Source: Planctomycetota bacterium
Lineage (GTDB): Bacteria; Planctomycetota; PUPC01; DSUN01
Direction of reading: 5' to 3'
Assembly (NCBI GenBank): GCA_035384565.1
Contig: DAOOIT010000045.1
Location: forward strand, 1-50,173
Length of the DNA: 50,173 nucleotides
The position numbers and the translations under genes were made by a program. Positions 1 to 8,076 of this stretch are shown here, piece by piece (the first letter of the stretch is position 1; each line of letters begins with the position of its first letter). The notes under the pieces are model-generated. The model had not been told where the DNA came from. It saw nothing but the letters and a program-made list of their open reading frames with translations, and made no database searches.

Positions 1-171
1 CCCCGCTGGCGCCGGCAACGCAGCCCACGGGGATTCTTGGACAGGCTCCTAGTGCTGCCCATGCCGCCTCGTGGCTCCTGACATCCTTCCCCGCCTCGGC
101 CGTCTACCCCGAAGAAGGCTACCGCCGCCGAACGTCGGATCCGCCCTCGCATCCTCCGCTGGGCAGGCCCC
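1..171. other. Left edge, no gene assigned
   Basis: This stretch precedes the stop codon of the deoxyhypusine-synthase-like gene. One forward frame is open from base 1 to a TGA at 79-81 and could be the tail of a truncated gene, but 26 codons without a recognisable motif are not enough to call it. I see no RNA gene, repeat or promoter here. Confidence 0.4.
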
Positions 172-1245
172 TCACAGGAGCCCCCGCGCCTCGCACACGG
201 CGCGGACGAGCAGCGGCCAGGCAATCGTGGCGTCGCAGTAGACCTCGGCGTAGCGGCCCCCCTCGTCGGGGCTCACAAACTTGCCCCACGAAACGCCCTC
301 CGAGTACGTGCAGCCGCTCAGCCCGCCCCAGTGCACCGGCTCGGGGCACACACGCACGCCATACTGGAACCGCGGCACGGCCAGAGTCGTGCCGACGCGC
401 ATGTTGATGATCTCGACGAAGGGCGCCACCTGCTGCGCCCAGTTGCGCGGCACGCCGCCGCCCACGGTGAATATGCCCAGCCGTTTCGCCCGCAGGGCAC
501 GCTTCGCGTAGTCGTGGAGGTCCAGATAGGGATTGAAGTTCGGCACGCGGCCGAAGAACGCGTCGGGATCGTCGCGAGCCAGAAGCGGCCCGCCTACAGC
601 CTTGCCCAGGATGTGGGTGGCCAGGTCGAGGCCCAGCTCGGAATCGGTGAACGCCGGCACGTAGACGGGCACCCCCTTCGCATACGCGCAGCCCAGGATG
701 CTCGGCATCTGGCCGTGCTCGAACAGGTGACGGCCCACCTCGCGCGTCACCTCGCTCGAACAGGTCGGGCGGCTCCAGTCGAACTTCCCCAGCACCGCGC
801 TCATCACCCGCTCGGCCTGGCAGAGGTTCTCCTCCATCTCCAAAGTGTCGTACACGCGGTTGTAGCCCTTCTCGTACAGTTCCTTGTCGGTCATCGCGGG
901 GTTGTGTTTGTAGTGGGTGAGGCCAATAGCCTCGGTGAGGCCATGGGCCATGAGGGCGCCGGTGGAGATGACGATGTGGGCGAGGCCCGCGTTGATCATC
1001 TCGCAGACGACCTTGCCCATCTTCGCCACCGTCATCGCCCCCGAGATGGTGAGCACGATGGTACAGTCGGGGTCTTCGCTCATCGCCTTCAGCACGTGGA
1101 AGGCTTCGCCCAGGTTACGGCCGCCGAAAGCCGTCTTCGACATCGCCTCCAGCATCTCAACAAACGTGCGGGTCGAACGAACGTCCAGCGGCTCCAGCGG
1201 TTCCAACCCATCCGACCGCCCATCGTGCAGCTTCTCGCGCTCCAT
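172..1245 (-). CDS. Deoxyhypusine synthase family protein (SpeY-like)
   Basis: The 357-residue protein matches the deoxyhypusine synthase fold along its whole length. The Rossmann-type NAD-binding stretch begins at ISGAM (about residues 68-72), and GGGVPRN lies at about 262-268. The catalytic lysine block reads EGVSWGKF, with K322 as the residue that forms the enamine intermediate in the eukaryotic enzyme. Eukaryotic DHS transfers an aminobutyl group from spermidine to eIF5A. Bacteria lack eIF5A, and bacterial homologues are thought to make polyamines such as homospermidine or to act on agmatine, so the substrate here is open. It starts at ATG 1245 behind GAGGAA. It is transcribed alone, divergently from the kelch gene, from a TTGACA promoter at 1295-1324. 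Family assignment is secure; the reaction is not. Confidence 0.88.
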   Translation of the reverse strand: MEREKLHDGRSDGLEPLEPLDVRSTRTFVEMLEAMSKTAFGGRNLGEAFHVLKAMSEDPDCTIVLTISGAMTVAKMGKVVCEMINAGLAHIVISTGALMAHGLTEAIGLTHYKHNPAMTDKELYEKGYNRVYDTLEMEENLCQAERVMSAVLGKFDWSRPTCSSEVTREVGRHLFEHGQMPSILGCAYAKGVPVYVPAFTDSELGLDLATHILGKAVGGPLLARDDPDAFFGRVPNFNPYLDLHDYAKRALRAKRLGIFTVGGGVPRNWAQQVAPFVEIINMRVGTTLAVPRFQYGVRVCPEPVHWGGLSGCTYSEGVSWGKFVSPDEGGRYAEVYCDATIAWPLLVRAVCEARGLL

Positions 1246-1294
1246 GCGTTCCTCGCTTTCGGGTGTGGGGGGCTTCCGACGCGTGGACGCTTGA

Positions 1295-1324
1295 AGGGTA
1301 GCGCGTCGCCCTGTGCCCTGTCAA
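1295..1324 (-). promoter_or_regulatory. Sigma70-like promoter of the DHS-like gene
   Basis: On the minus strand TTGACA (1319-1324) is followed after 18 bp by TACCCT (1295-1300), about 50 bp upstream of the start codon. Confidence 0.6.
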
Positions 1325-1394
1325 CCGGGTCTTCGCGCTTGACAAGGCGGACGGATTGCGCGTTTCTTATTGACACCCCATCAGGAGGCCCACC

Positions 1395-3893
1395 ATGAGA
1401 CGTGTCCTGTGCATTCTGGCCACTCTGACCATCGCCGCGGCAGCCGAGACGCCTAACGCGTGGATGAAGCTGCCCGCCGCCGCCTCGGACTGTCGTCCCG
1501 GCTCGGTGCTGCTGGCCGCGCCCGACCTCAAGCAAATGCTCCTAGTGGTGGCCGGCGAGAAAGACGCGCCCCAGGTGCGGGCCTTCGACCCCGCCGCAGG
1601 CACGTGGAGCGACCTCGCCCCCGCACCGAAGCAGAAGGGCGGCTTCTTTCCCTACTACCAGGCCGCCTACGACCCGGGCACGAAGTCCATCTACTGCCTT
1701 TCGGGCGGCCCGGTTCTCCACGCGTTCCGCGTGGAAGAGAAGACTTGGACAGCGCACCCGCCCGCGCCGGAGCTTGAGGGCCTGAGCTGGCACGCCCTGG
1801 CCTGCGACCCCGCGGGCAAGCGGCTTGTCGTGGTAGGCTCCGACAAGAAGGCCGACAACCTCGGCTGGCTCCGCACCGTGGTCTACGACATCCCGGCGGG
1901 GAGATGGACGAAGATGGACGTGATGGACGAGCAGGTGGAGCGGGAGCACCGCGAGCTGGTCGCGGCGAAGGAGGCCGTGATTGACCTCCGCGGCCGCATT
2001 CGACTCGCGTGGTTCCGCGACCCGAAGGGCGTGGGCACCGAGGCCGAGCTGAAGGCCCTCGCCGAGCGCTGCGACGCGCTGAAGAAGATGCCACAGATGG
2101 CCGCCTTCGCCGCCGAGGTGGACGGCGTCGCCGCTCACCTCGGCCAGCAGAAGACGCTCGACGCCCTCACGGCTGCCCGCGCGCTTCAGAGCAAGCTCGA
2201 AGCGGCCGCTGAAGCCCAGTACCCTATCCCCTGCTCCCGCCGCAACTCGCCTCTCGTCTACGACCCGACGAGCCGCCTCCTCGTGCTTTTCGGCGGCGAC
2301 CACGAGGACTACCTGATGAACGACACGTGGCTCCTCGACCTCGAGAAGAAGGCGTGGCGGCGGGCGAAGCCCGACAAGGCGCCCAGCCCCCGAGCCGGCC
2401 ATGCCCTCGTCGCGCTGCCCAAGTGCGGCAAGATCGCGCTCTACGAAGGCTACATCCAGTCGTCGAGCACCGACTACGGCGCCGCTCCCTATGCCCCACT
2501 CGCGCCGCGTCAGCTCTGGCTCTTCGACCCCAAGGCCGAGCGGTGGGATCTCGCCGCCTCCTGGCCTCTCCCCGCGAAGGACGACGCGGCCACCCCCGCC
2601 CCCCTCGGCATCTTCGACGGCTACTCCAGCGACCGCTTCTGCCCGCCCGCCCTGGCGGCTGATGCCAACGACCGCCTAATCCTCGCCGCCCACGCCATCA
2701 CCCTGTGGTTCTGGCGCTGGAAGCGCCCCGCCGAGACCTGGGCCCTCGCCGTTGATCCCACCCGCCTCGACGCCGAGGGCCGCGAGAAGCTGGGCACGCA
2801 GCCCGACCAGCGGCTCTATCGCACCGGCCCCTTCGTCGCATCGTTCTGCGAGGTGCCGGATGAGCCGAAGCCCCCCGCCCTCGACCAGCTCCCCGACAAC
2901 CAGTGGGTCCGCCTGCCCGACCCGCCCCGCAACCCCTGCCACGGCTGCCGCCAGCGCGACTGGGGCACTTGCGTGTGGGACTCCGATCGCGACCAGATTC
3001 TGATGTGGGGCGGGGGCCACTGCGTGCGGTCGTCCAGCGTGGTCGCCCACTGGTCGCCCGCCTCGGGCCGCATCGTGGAGGGCTACGACGCCGATGAGCC
3101 CTACGGCGGCAACGGCGGCGGGGGCTTCGACTCCTCGCTCCTCAACCGCCCCTGGGTCTCCGCCCACAACTACAACCACTACGCCTACGACCCCAAGTGC
3201 AAGCTCCTCGTCTCGGGCCGCGGCTACCTCTACGACCCCGAGCGGATGGACTGGCTGCGCATCGAGCCCTATGCGCTGCCCTTCGCCTTTTCCTGGGGCA
3301 GCACCGTGGTCGAGACCTCGCCCCACGGCGCCGTCGCCTGGGCGAGGAAACGCAACAGCGACGACGCCGGTCTCTGGCTCTTCGACCGCGAAAAGGGCTG
3401 GACCGATCTCGCGCCGAAGGGCAAGCTGTTCGCGCCTTATTGCGACGCCCACGGCATGGTCTACGACTCCAAGCGAGACCGCATGATCCTCAGCGGGGTC
3501 GGTGGCGGCTATGCCAAGCTCAGCAGCGGCGATCTCCTGGCGTTCGACTTCAAGACGAAGGAACTGACCTCGATCACGCCCGGGAACAGCGAGTTCTCCA
3601 AGACGAACAACGCCCGCGAGCTGGCCTATATCGAGCACGCCGACTGGGTGCTCATCGGCGAACTCTATCCTCGCGGCGAGAAGGTCAAGGGCACCCGCTA
3701 CACCCGCGTCTACGATTGCGCGAGAAACCGCATGTTCCTGCTCGACGCAGGCCCCGTGCCCGACGGTTACGCGGTTGGCTGGATGTATGATGCGGCGCGC
3801 AAGCTGGCTTATGCCTTCACCTACCGCGGCGAGGCTTGGGCCATGAAGGTCAATCCCGCCACGGCCCGGCTGCTCGAGAGGGCCGAGCCATGA
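1395..3893 (+). CDS. Secreted kelch-type beta-propeller protein with helical insert
   Basis: This is an 832-residue protein with a signal peptide (residues 1 to about 17). Kelch-like blades recur along it, with repeated patterns such as LVYDPTSRLLVLFGGD and NDTWLLDLEKKAWRRA. Residues about 178-275 form a charged, probably helical or coiled-coil insertion between blades. The second half begins with LPDNQWVRL, then a CHGC motif, RDWG and GGGH. The same LPxNxWV...RDWG...GGGH layout appears in the protein at 45954-48332, so the two are paralogues. AGGAGG at 1383-1388 lies 6 bp before ATG. A TTGACA at 1339-1344 has no convincing -10 partner. The protein is probably exported. A carbohydrate-binding or galactose-oxidase-like role is possible, but no catalytic residues can be assigned. 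Confidence 0.85.
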   Translation: MRRVLCILATLTIAAAAETPNAWMKLPAAASDCRPGSVLLAAPDLKQMLLVVAGEKDAPQVRAFDPAAGTWSDLAPAPKQKGGFFPYYQAAYDPGTKSIYCLSGGPVLHAFRVEEKTWTAHPPAPELEGLSWHALACDPAGKRLVVVGSDKKADNLGWLRTVVYDIPAGRWTKMDVMDEQVEREHRELVAAKEAVIDLRGRIRLAWFRDPKGVGTEAELKALAERCDALKKMPQMAAFAAEVDGVAAHLGQQKTLDALTAARALQSKLEAAAEAQYPIPCSRRNSPLVYDPTSRLLVLFGGDHEDYLMNDTWLLDLEKKAWRRAKPDKAPSPRAGHALVALPKCGKIALYEGYIQSSSTDYGAAPYAPLAPRQLWLFDPKAERWDLAASWPLPAKDDAATPAPLGIFDGYSSDRFCPPALAADANDRLILAAHAITLWFWRWKRPAETWALAVDPTRLDAEGREKLGTQPDQRLYRTGPFVASFCEVPDEPKPPALDQLPDNQWVRLPDPPRNPCHGCRQRDWGTCVWDSDRDQILMWGGGHCVRSSSVVAHWSPASGRIVEGYDADEPYGGNGGGGFDSSLLNRPWVSAHNYNHYAYDPKCKLLVSGRGYLYDPERMDWLRIEPYALPFAFSWGSTVVETSPHGAVAWARKRNSDDAGLWLFDREKGWTDLAPKGKLFAPYCDAHGMVYDSKRDRMILSGVGGGYAKLSSGDLLAFDFKTKELTSITPGNSEFSKTNNARELAYIEHADWVLIGELYPRGEKVKGTRYTRVYDCARNRMFLLDAGPVPDGYAVGWMYDAARKLAYAFTYRGEAWAMKVNPATARLLERAEP

Positions 3894-3915
3894 GAGACCA
3901 GCTCCTGAGCAGCGG

Positions 3916-6900
3916 TCAACGATGGCGGGCGGGCGGCCGGAGGAGGGCAGGGGAGCGCTTGACGACCGAACGCAGCAGCCCAAGCATCTCCTCGGGGAAT
4001 CGGGAGCCCAGCTCGGACTTGTCGGTGCCCTTCTCGCGCAGGGGGCTGTTCTTGGGGAGGCGGTAGTCGGGGCCGCTGGGGTCCTCGAATGGCGCACCGC
4101 GGTGGCCGATGACCTCCTCGGCCTTGACGAGGTCCTTGGGGAGAGCGCGGGGCTGGGCATAGAGGCACACGTTGGTGAGTGCGGCAACGATCTCCTTCTT
4201 CTGATCCTTCGCCTTCTGCTTGTTCTTGGGTTCAGTAACGGTGAAGGCGCCGAGGATACTGTCGGTGATGGTGATGTTGCGCGCGTCCTCGTAGACACTG
4301 ATGGGGCCGACAACGGTGGCGTGGTTGAGCTTGACGTCGCCCTCGAAGACGCAGGAGCCGATGATGAGGCAGTCGGTGAGGGTGACCCTGCTGAGGGTGA
4401 GCTCGTTGCCGACGAGGATTGACGCGGTGTGCTCGCCGCCGGAGACTTCCGCCTTGTCGCCGAGCAACAGCAGGCTGTGGTGAGTGGGGGTGTCAACGAG
4501 CTTCTCGAGCCGGAAGATGCAGCCGACGAGGGTGACTCTGGCGACGGCGTGCTTCGAGAGGGCGGAGACCACGTTGGTGACGGCCACACAGTTCTGGAGG
4601 GTCGCGGAGCAGTTGATGCCGATGTCCACCGCGGCCTTTGTGTTGGAGAACTCCAGATTCTCGATCCAGACGTCCTTGTCGTCCTTGTCGAAGACGAGGA
4701 TGGTGTCGCGCTTGACGCCACCGTCGAGGCGTGGGGGCCGTTCGCCAAGGCCGCGGAGGATGAGGCCCTCGCCGATGCGGTTGGGGATGGCAATGCTGCC
4801 GTGGGAGTAGACGCCGCCATCAATCTCGATGGTGGAGCGGGGCGCTTCGAGCGCCGCCACGGCTTTCTCGACGGAGGCATGCGCGCCCTTAGCCGTGGCG
4901 GAGACCTTGAGGACCGGCCCGCGGGCGTCCACCGCTTTCTGCATCGTCTCCACCGAGGGGTTCAACTGCCGGTTGGTGAGAAGGGGGCTGTTGGGCGAGG
5001 CGTCGCGGAGGGCGGCGAGTTGCTTCTTGCACTCCTCGAACAAGCGGGCGTTGAAGGCGGCCATGGCCTTGTCGTAGCACTCCTTGGCCTTCTGCTCGTC
5101 GCCCGGCTTGTCGGGCTGCTTGGGGGCCGGCTGCTTGGGTTCGGGCTGTTTCGGCTCGGGTTGCTTGGGGGCGGGCTCCGGTGTGGGCTCGGGGACGCCG
5201 GGAGGGACGAACGGCTTGAAGGCTGAGGCGACGTCGCAGACCTTTTCGTTCTCCGCGTAGAAGGCGGTGTCGGCGAACTTCTCCTTGTAGTCGGCGAGGG
5301 CGGCTTCAGCCTCCTTGAGCTTGCCATCGAGGAAGAGCTTGAGGGTGCCGGCGAAGGTGCGGGCGGCCAGGGCTTCCTTGGCGGCCTTGCCCACGCCCTG
5401 GGCAGGGTCGGTGAGGGCGTCGGTCTTGGTGCCGAGCTCGTCGGCGCGGCCGAAGGCCACAGCCGCCTTCTGCTCGTTGCCGAGGAGGCGGAACCACAGG
5501 CCCAGGGCCAACTGGTGAGCGGGGTCGCCCGCCTTCGCGACGAGCTTGGCGAGGCGCTCCACAGTGACTTCGCCGAGCTTGGACCAAGGAATCTTCTCGC
5601 CTTCGCGCGCGCCCCCGCCGGTGACCACGGAGGTGATGCCTTCCTTATCGGCGCCGGTGAGTTCGCCGTTGAGGCCGGAGATCTTGAGCGCGCCCTTGGT
5701 GAGGCGCGGCTCAGCCTTGCGGATGTGGTCGGCGATGAGGTCGCGTAAGGCGGCGAGGGCCTCGATGGCGGCCTTGCGCTGCTCGATCTGTGCGGCGAGG
5801 GCCGGGTCTTCGGCCTTGAGTTTGCCGAGGCTCTCGAGTGCGGCGTCGAGCCGCCAGTCCTCGAGCAGGGCTTGCGCGGCCTCGAGGCCCTTGGCGAGGT
5901 CGCCTTGCTGCGCCGCGCGGCGGTCGGCGGCTTCCGCGGCCTTGCGGGCTGCTTCGGCGCCCTGGGTGAGGGCTGCCAGGGCCTCCTTGTGTGCGTCAAT
6001 CGCCTCGATCGCCACCCTGGCCTGTCCGACCTCATTGTCGGTGCCGAAGGTGTCGGCGACGGTCTGGAGGGCGGCTCTGGCTTCGTCGAGCTTGCCGGCG
6101 GCGGCCAGCTCGCGCACGGTCTTGGCCACGGCCTGGAAGGCTTTCGCGGCTTGTTCGAGGATCGGGGCCTTTGCGGCATCCACGGCCTTCTGGAGCGCCT
6201 CGTCGGCGTTATCCTTGGTCAGTCCGTCGAGGGCGGCCAGGGCCTTGCCGAACTGGTTCTGGGCGGCGAGCGCCTGGGCGGCGCGGGTGACTTCTGCCAG
6301 GCCGCCAGCGGGAGGGCCATCCTCCTTTCGGGGCTCTTCCTTCTTCGGCTCCTCTTTCGGCTCGACAGGTTCCTCTTTCGCCTTGGGTTCCTCGGCCTTG
6401 GGCTCGGCAGCAGGTTCCTTCTGCTTAGGTTCTTCCACCGTCGGCCTGGGCGGCTCAGGCTCAGGCGGCGTGGGCTTGGGGACGACGGCCGGCGTGGGCT
6501 TGGAGGCCGGGGCTTTGGCCGGCAGAGTCTTGGGGGCCGGTTGCGTCTTCGCGGGTTCGGCCGGGGCGCTGGCGGATGCCTGCGGCCTGGACCCAAAGAG
6601 CTTCGGGAGCAGGAATACGAAGAGGCCGAGAACGGCCATGGCCGCGACGGCGCCGCCGACGGCCAGCGGCAGCCAGTTTCTGCGGCGCCGCACCACGCCG
6701 GTCGGCGCGTCGGTGGCCACGCTCGGCACGCGAATGTCGGTGCCGCTGAGGAGCGCTTGCAGCCTCTCGAGCAGCTCGGCATAGGTCTGGAAGCGGTCGG
6801 CGGGGTCCTTGGCGCACATCTTCGCGAGCAGGCCATCGAGGCCCTTGGGGATCTCGGGCACGAGCGCGTGGGCCGACGGGAAGGGCATGTCGGCGTGCTG

Positions 6901-7908
6901 GATGATCATCTCCGGCACGCTGGGGCCTGGGAACGGCGGCCGTCCGGTGAGGAGGTGGAAGAGAACGGCGCCCAGGGCATAGATGTCGGACCGGCAGTCG
7001 GCCAGCCGGGGGTTCTTCGAGAATTCGGGAGCCATGTAGAGCGGGCCGCCGTGGGCGCCGCGCACGATGCCCACGCTGGTGCCCTCGAAGCTCTTCGCGA
7101 GGCCCAGATCGGCCACCTTCACGTCGCCCTGCTCGGTCAGCAGGATGTTCGAGGGCTTGAGGTTGCGGTGGACGAGCAGGTGCTCATAGGCGAAGTCGAG
7201 CGCGGCCGCCGTCTGCGCGATGATGGGCACGGCCTCGGACACCGGCAGGCGCTTCTTGCGGGCCAGGAGGTCGGCCAGGCTCTCGCCGTCCACGTACTCC
7301 ATCGAGAAGAAGTGGTGGTTCTTGTCTTCATCAATATCGAAAATCTGCACGATGTTCGGGTGGTTGAGCTTGGCGACCGCTTGTGCCTCGCGCTTGAACC
7401 CGGCGAAGAAGATGGCGTTCTTGGCCACGGTCTCAGGCAGCACTTTGAGGGCCACGCGGCGCTTGAGGCCCTCCTGGATCGCCTCGAAGACCGTGCCCAT
7501 GCTGCCCTGTCCGATCCGGCGCACGAGGGTGTAGCCGGCGAGCGTCTCGCCGAGGGCCGGCTCGCCGGCGACCGGCTCCTGGGACGAAATCTGCATCGGG
7601 CGGACCGCGGGCCCGGTCGCCGACGCCGCGGGGGTTTCGGCCGATGCTCTGGGAGGGATCTGCATCGGACGCACGGGCGCCGGGCTCTCAGGCGGGGCGG
7701 AAGGCTCGGGGGCCGCCGGGGAGGGCGCCTGGGGCTCCTCGCGCGTCGCTTCGGTCGTCGTCGTGGCATCTACGGCCACGGCAATGTTCCCGCCGCCAGG
7801 CGGCGAGCCGAGCACGCTCTTGCAGGTGGGACAGCGGAAGCGCTCGGCGCCCTCGGGCGCGGCGAGCTTGCCCATGCAGTTGGGACAGGTGAGGATGCGT
7901 TTGGCCAC
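3916..7908 (-). CDS. Membrane Ser/Thr protein kinase-like protein, HRN (pseudokinase-type) loop, C-terminal beta-helix
   Basis: I place the start at GTG 7908 (VAKRILTCPNC), 6 bp after GAGGAG. ATG 7938 would leave only a few bases after the perfect TATAAT at 7951-7956. The product is 1330 residues. Order: zinc ribbon with CPNC (C8, C11) and CPTC (C26, C29); linker; kinase domain about 125-390 with GQGSMG, ATP lysine K155, alphaC E174, DLG at 267-269 and APE at 293-295; transmembrane helix about 412-435; a long Pro/Lys/Glu-rich and helical region; and a parallel beta-helix of pectate-lyase type (about 1050-1300). The catalytic loop reads HRNLKPSN (247-254): the HRD aspartate is asparagine. The domain may therefore bind ATP without efficient phosphotransfer. 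The topology suggests a cytoplasmic kinase domain and an external glycan-binding domain. It is monocistronic. Confidence 0.88.
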   Translation of the reverse strand: MAKRILTCPNCMGKLAAPEGAERFRCPTCKSVLGSPPGGGNIAVAVDATTTTEATREEPQAPSPAAPEPSAPPESPAPVRPMQIPPRASAETPAASATGPAVRPMQISSQEPVAGEPALGETLAGYTLVRRIGQGSMGTVFEAIQEGLKRRVALKVLPETVAKNAIFFAGFKREAQAVAKLNHPNIVQIFDIDEDKNHHFFSMEYVDGESLADLLARKKRLPVSEAVPIIAQTAAALDFAYEHLLVHRNLKPSNILLTEQGDVKVADLGLAKSFEGTSVGIVRGAHGGPLYMAPEFSKNPRLADCRSDIYALGAVLFHLLTGRPPFPGPSVPEMIIQHADMPFPSAHALVPEIPKGLDGLLAKMCAKDPADRFQTYAELLERLQALLSGTDIRVPSVATDAPTGVVRRRRNWLPLAVGGAVAAMAVLGLFVFLLPKLFGSRPQASASAPAEPAKTQPAPKTLPAKAPASKPTPAVVPKPTPPEPEPPRPTVEEPKQKEPAAEPKAEEPKAKEEPVEPKEEPKKEEPRKEDGPPAGGLAEVTRAAQALAAQNQFGKALAALDGLTKDNADEALQKAVDAAKAPILEQAAKAFQAVAKTVRELAAAGKLDEARAALQTVADTFGTDNEVGQARVAIEAIDAHKEALAALTQGAEAARKAAEAADRRAAQQGDLAKGLEAAQALLEDWRLDAALESLGKLKAEDPALAAQIEQRKAAIEALAALRDLIADHIRKAEPRLTKGALKISGLNGELTGADKEGITSVVTGGGAREGEKIPWSKLGEVTVERLAKLVAKAGDPAHQLALGLWFRLLGNEQKAAVAFGRADELGTKTDALTDPAQGVGKAAKEALAARTFAGTLKLFLDGKLKEAEAALADYKEKFADTAFYAENEKVCDVASAFKPFVPPGVPEPTPEPAPKQPEPKQPEPKQPAPKQPDKPGDEQKAKECYDKAMAAFNARLFEECKKQLAALRDASPNSPLLTNRQLNPSVETMQKAVDARGPVLKVSATAKGAHASVEKAVAALEAPRSTIEIDGGVYSHGSIAIPNRIGEGLILRGLGERPPRLDGGVKRDTILVFDKDDKDVWIENLEFSNTKAAVDIGINCSATLQNCVAVTNVVSALSKHAVARVTLVGCIFRLEKLVDTPTHHSLLLLGDKAEVSGGEHTASILVGNELTLSRVTLTDCLIIGSCVFEGDVKLNHATVVGPISVYEDARNITITDSILGAFTVTEPKNKQKAKDQKKEIVAALTNVCLYAQPRALPKDLVKAEEVIGHRGAPFEDPSGPDYRLPKNSPLREKGTDKSELGSRFPEEMLGLLRSVVKRSPALLRPPARHR
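5101..5180 (-). repeat. PEPKQ-type short tandem repeat inside the kinase gene
   Basis: Near-identical 15-bp units encode successive PKQPE/PKQPA pentapeptides just before the C-terminal domain. It is a low-complexity spacer, probably a flexible extracytoplasmic linker. Confidence 0.7.
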
Positions 7909-7950
7909 GGGGCGCTCCTCGTCGGGTCGGGGCCGCATCAGTCTGCGTCA

Positions 7951-7980
7951 ATTATAGCGCCCCGTCGCCCGACTTTGCAA
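7951..7980 (-). promoter_or_regulatory. Promoter of the kinase gene
   Basis: TTGCAA (7975-7980) and a perfect TATAAT (7951-7956) on the minus strand are 18 bp apart. The predicted transcript start near 7944 makes ATG 7938 an unlikely start and favours GTG 7908. It is back to back with the promoter at 7994-8022. Confidence 0.7.
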
Positions 7981-7993
7981 CACCCCGGCTTTC

Positions 7994-8022
7994 TTGACAG
8001 TCGGGTCACAAGGCACTACCAT
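7994..8022 (+). promoter_or_regulatory. Promoter of the glycosidase/rhaM operon
   Basis: TTGACA (7994-7999), a 17-bp spacer and TACCAT (8017-8022), 54 bp before ATG 8077. Confidence 0.7.
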
Positions 8023-8076
8023 CATCTGCGGTCACGACCCGGTCCTGCCCGCCCAACCCCAGGAGCGCAGACAACC

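Noticed and set aside
1339..1375. TTGACA boxes as promoter of the first kelch gene
   Set aside because: No -10 hexamer at acceptable spacing; the second box is too close to the ribosome binding site. Left unassigned.
2676..3915. Minus-strand open frame opposite the kelch gene
   Set aside because: Low-complexity Ala/Val/Gly shadow of a well-supported plus-strand gene.
5872..8076. Long forward open frame in front of the GHL6-like gene
   Set aside because: It is antisense to the kinase gene, and a promoter and ribosome binding site immediately precede ATG 8077.
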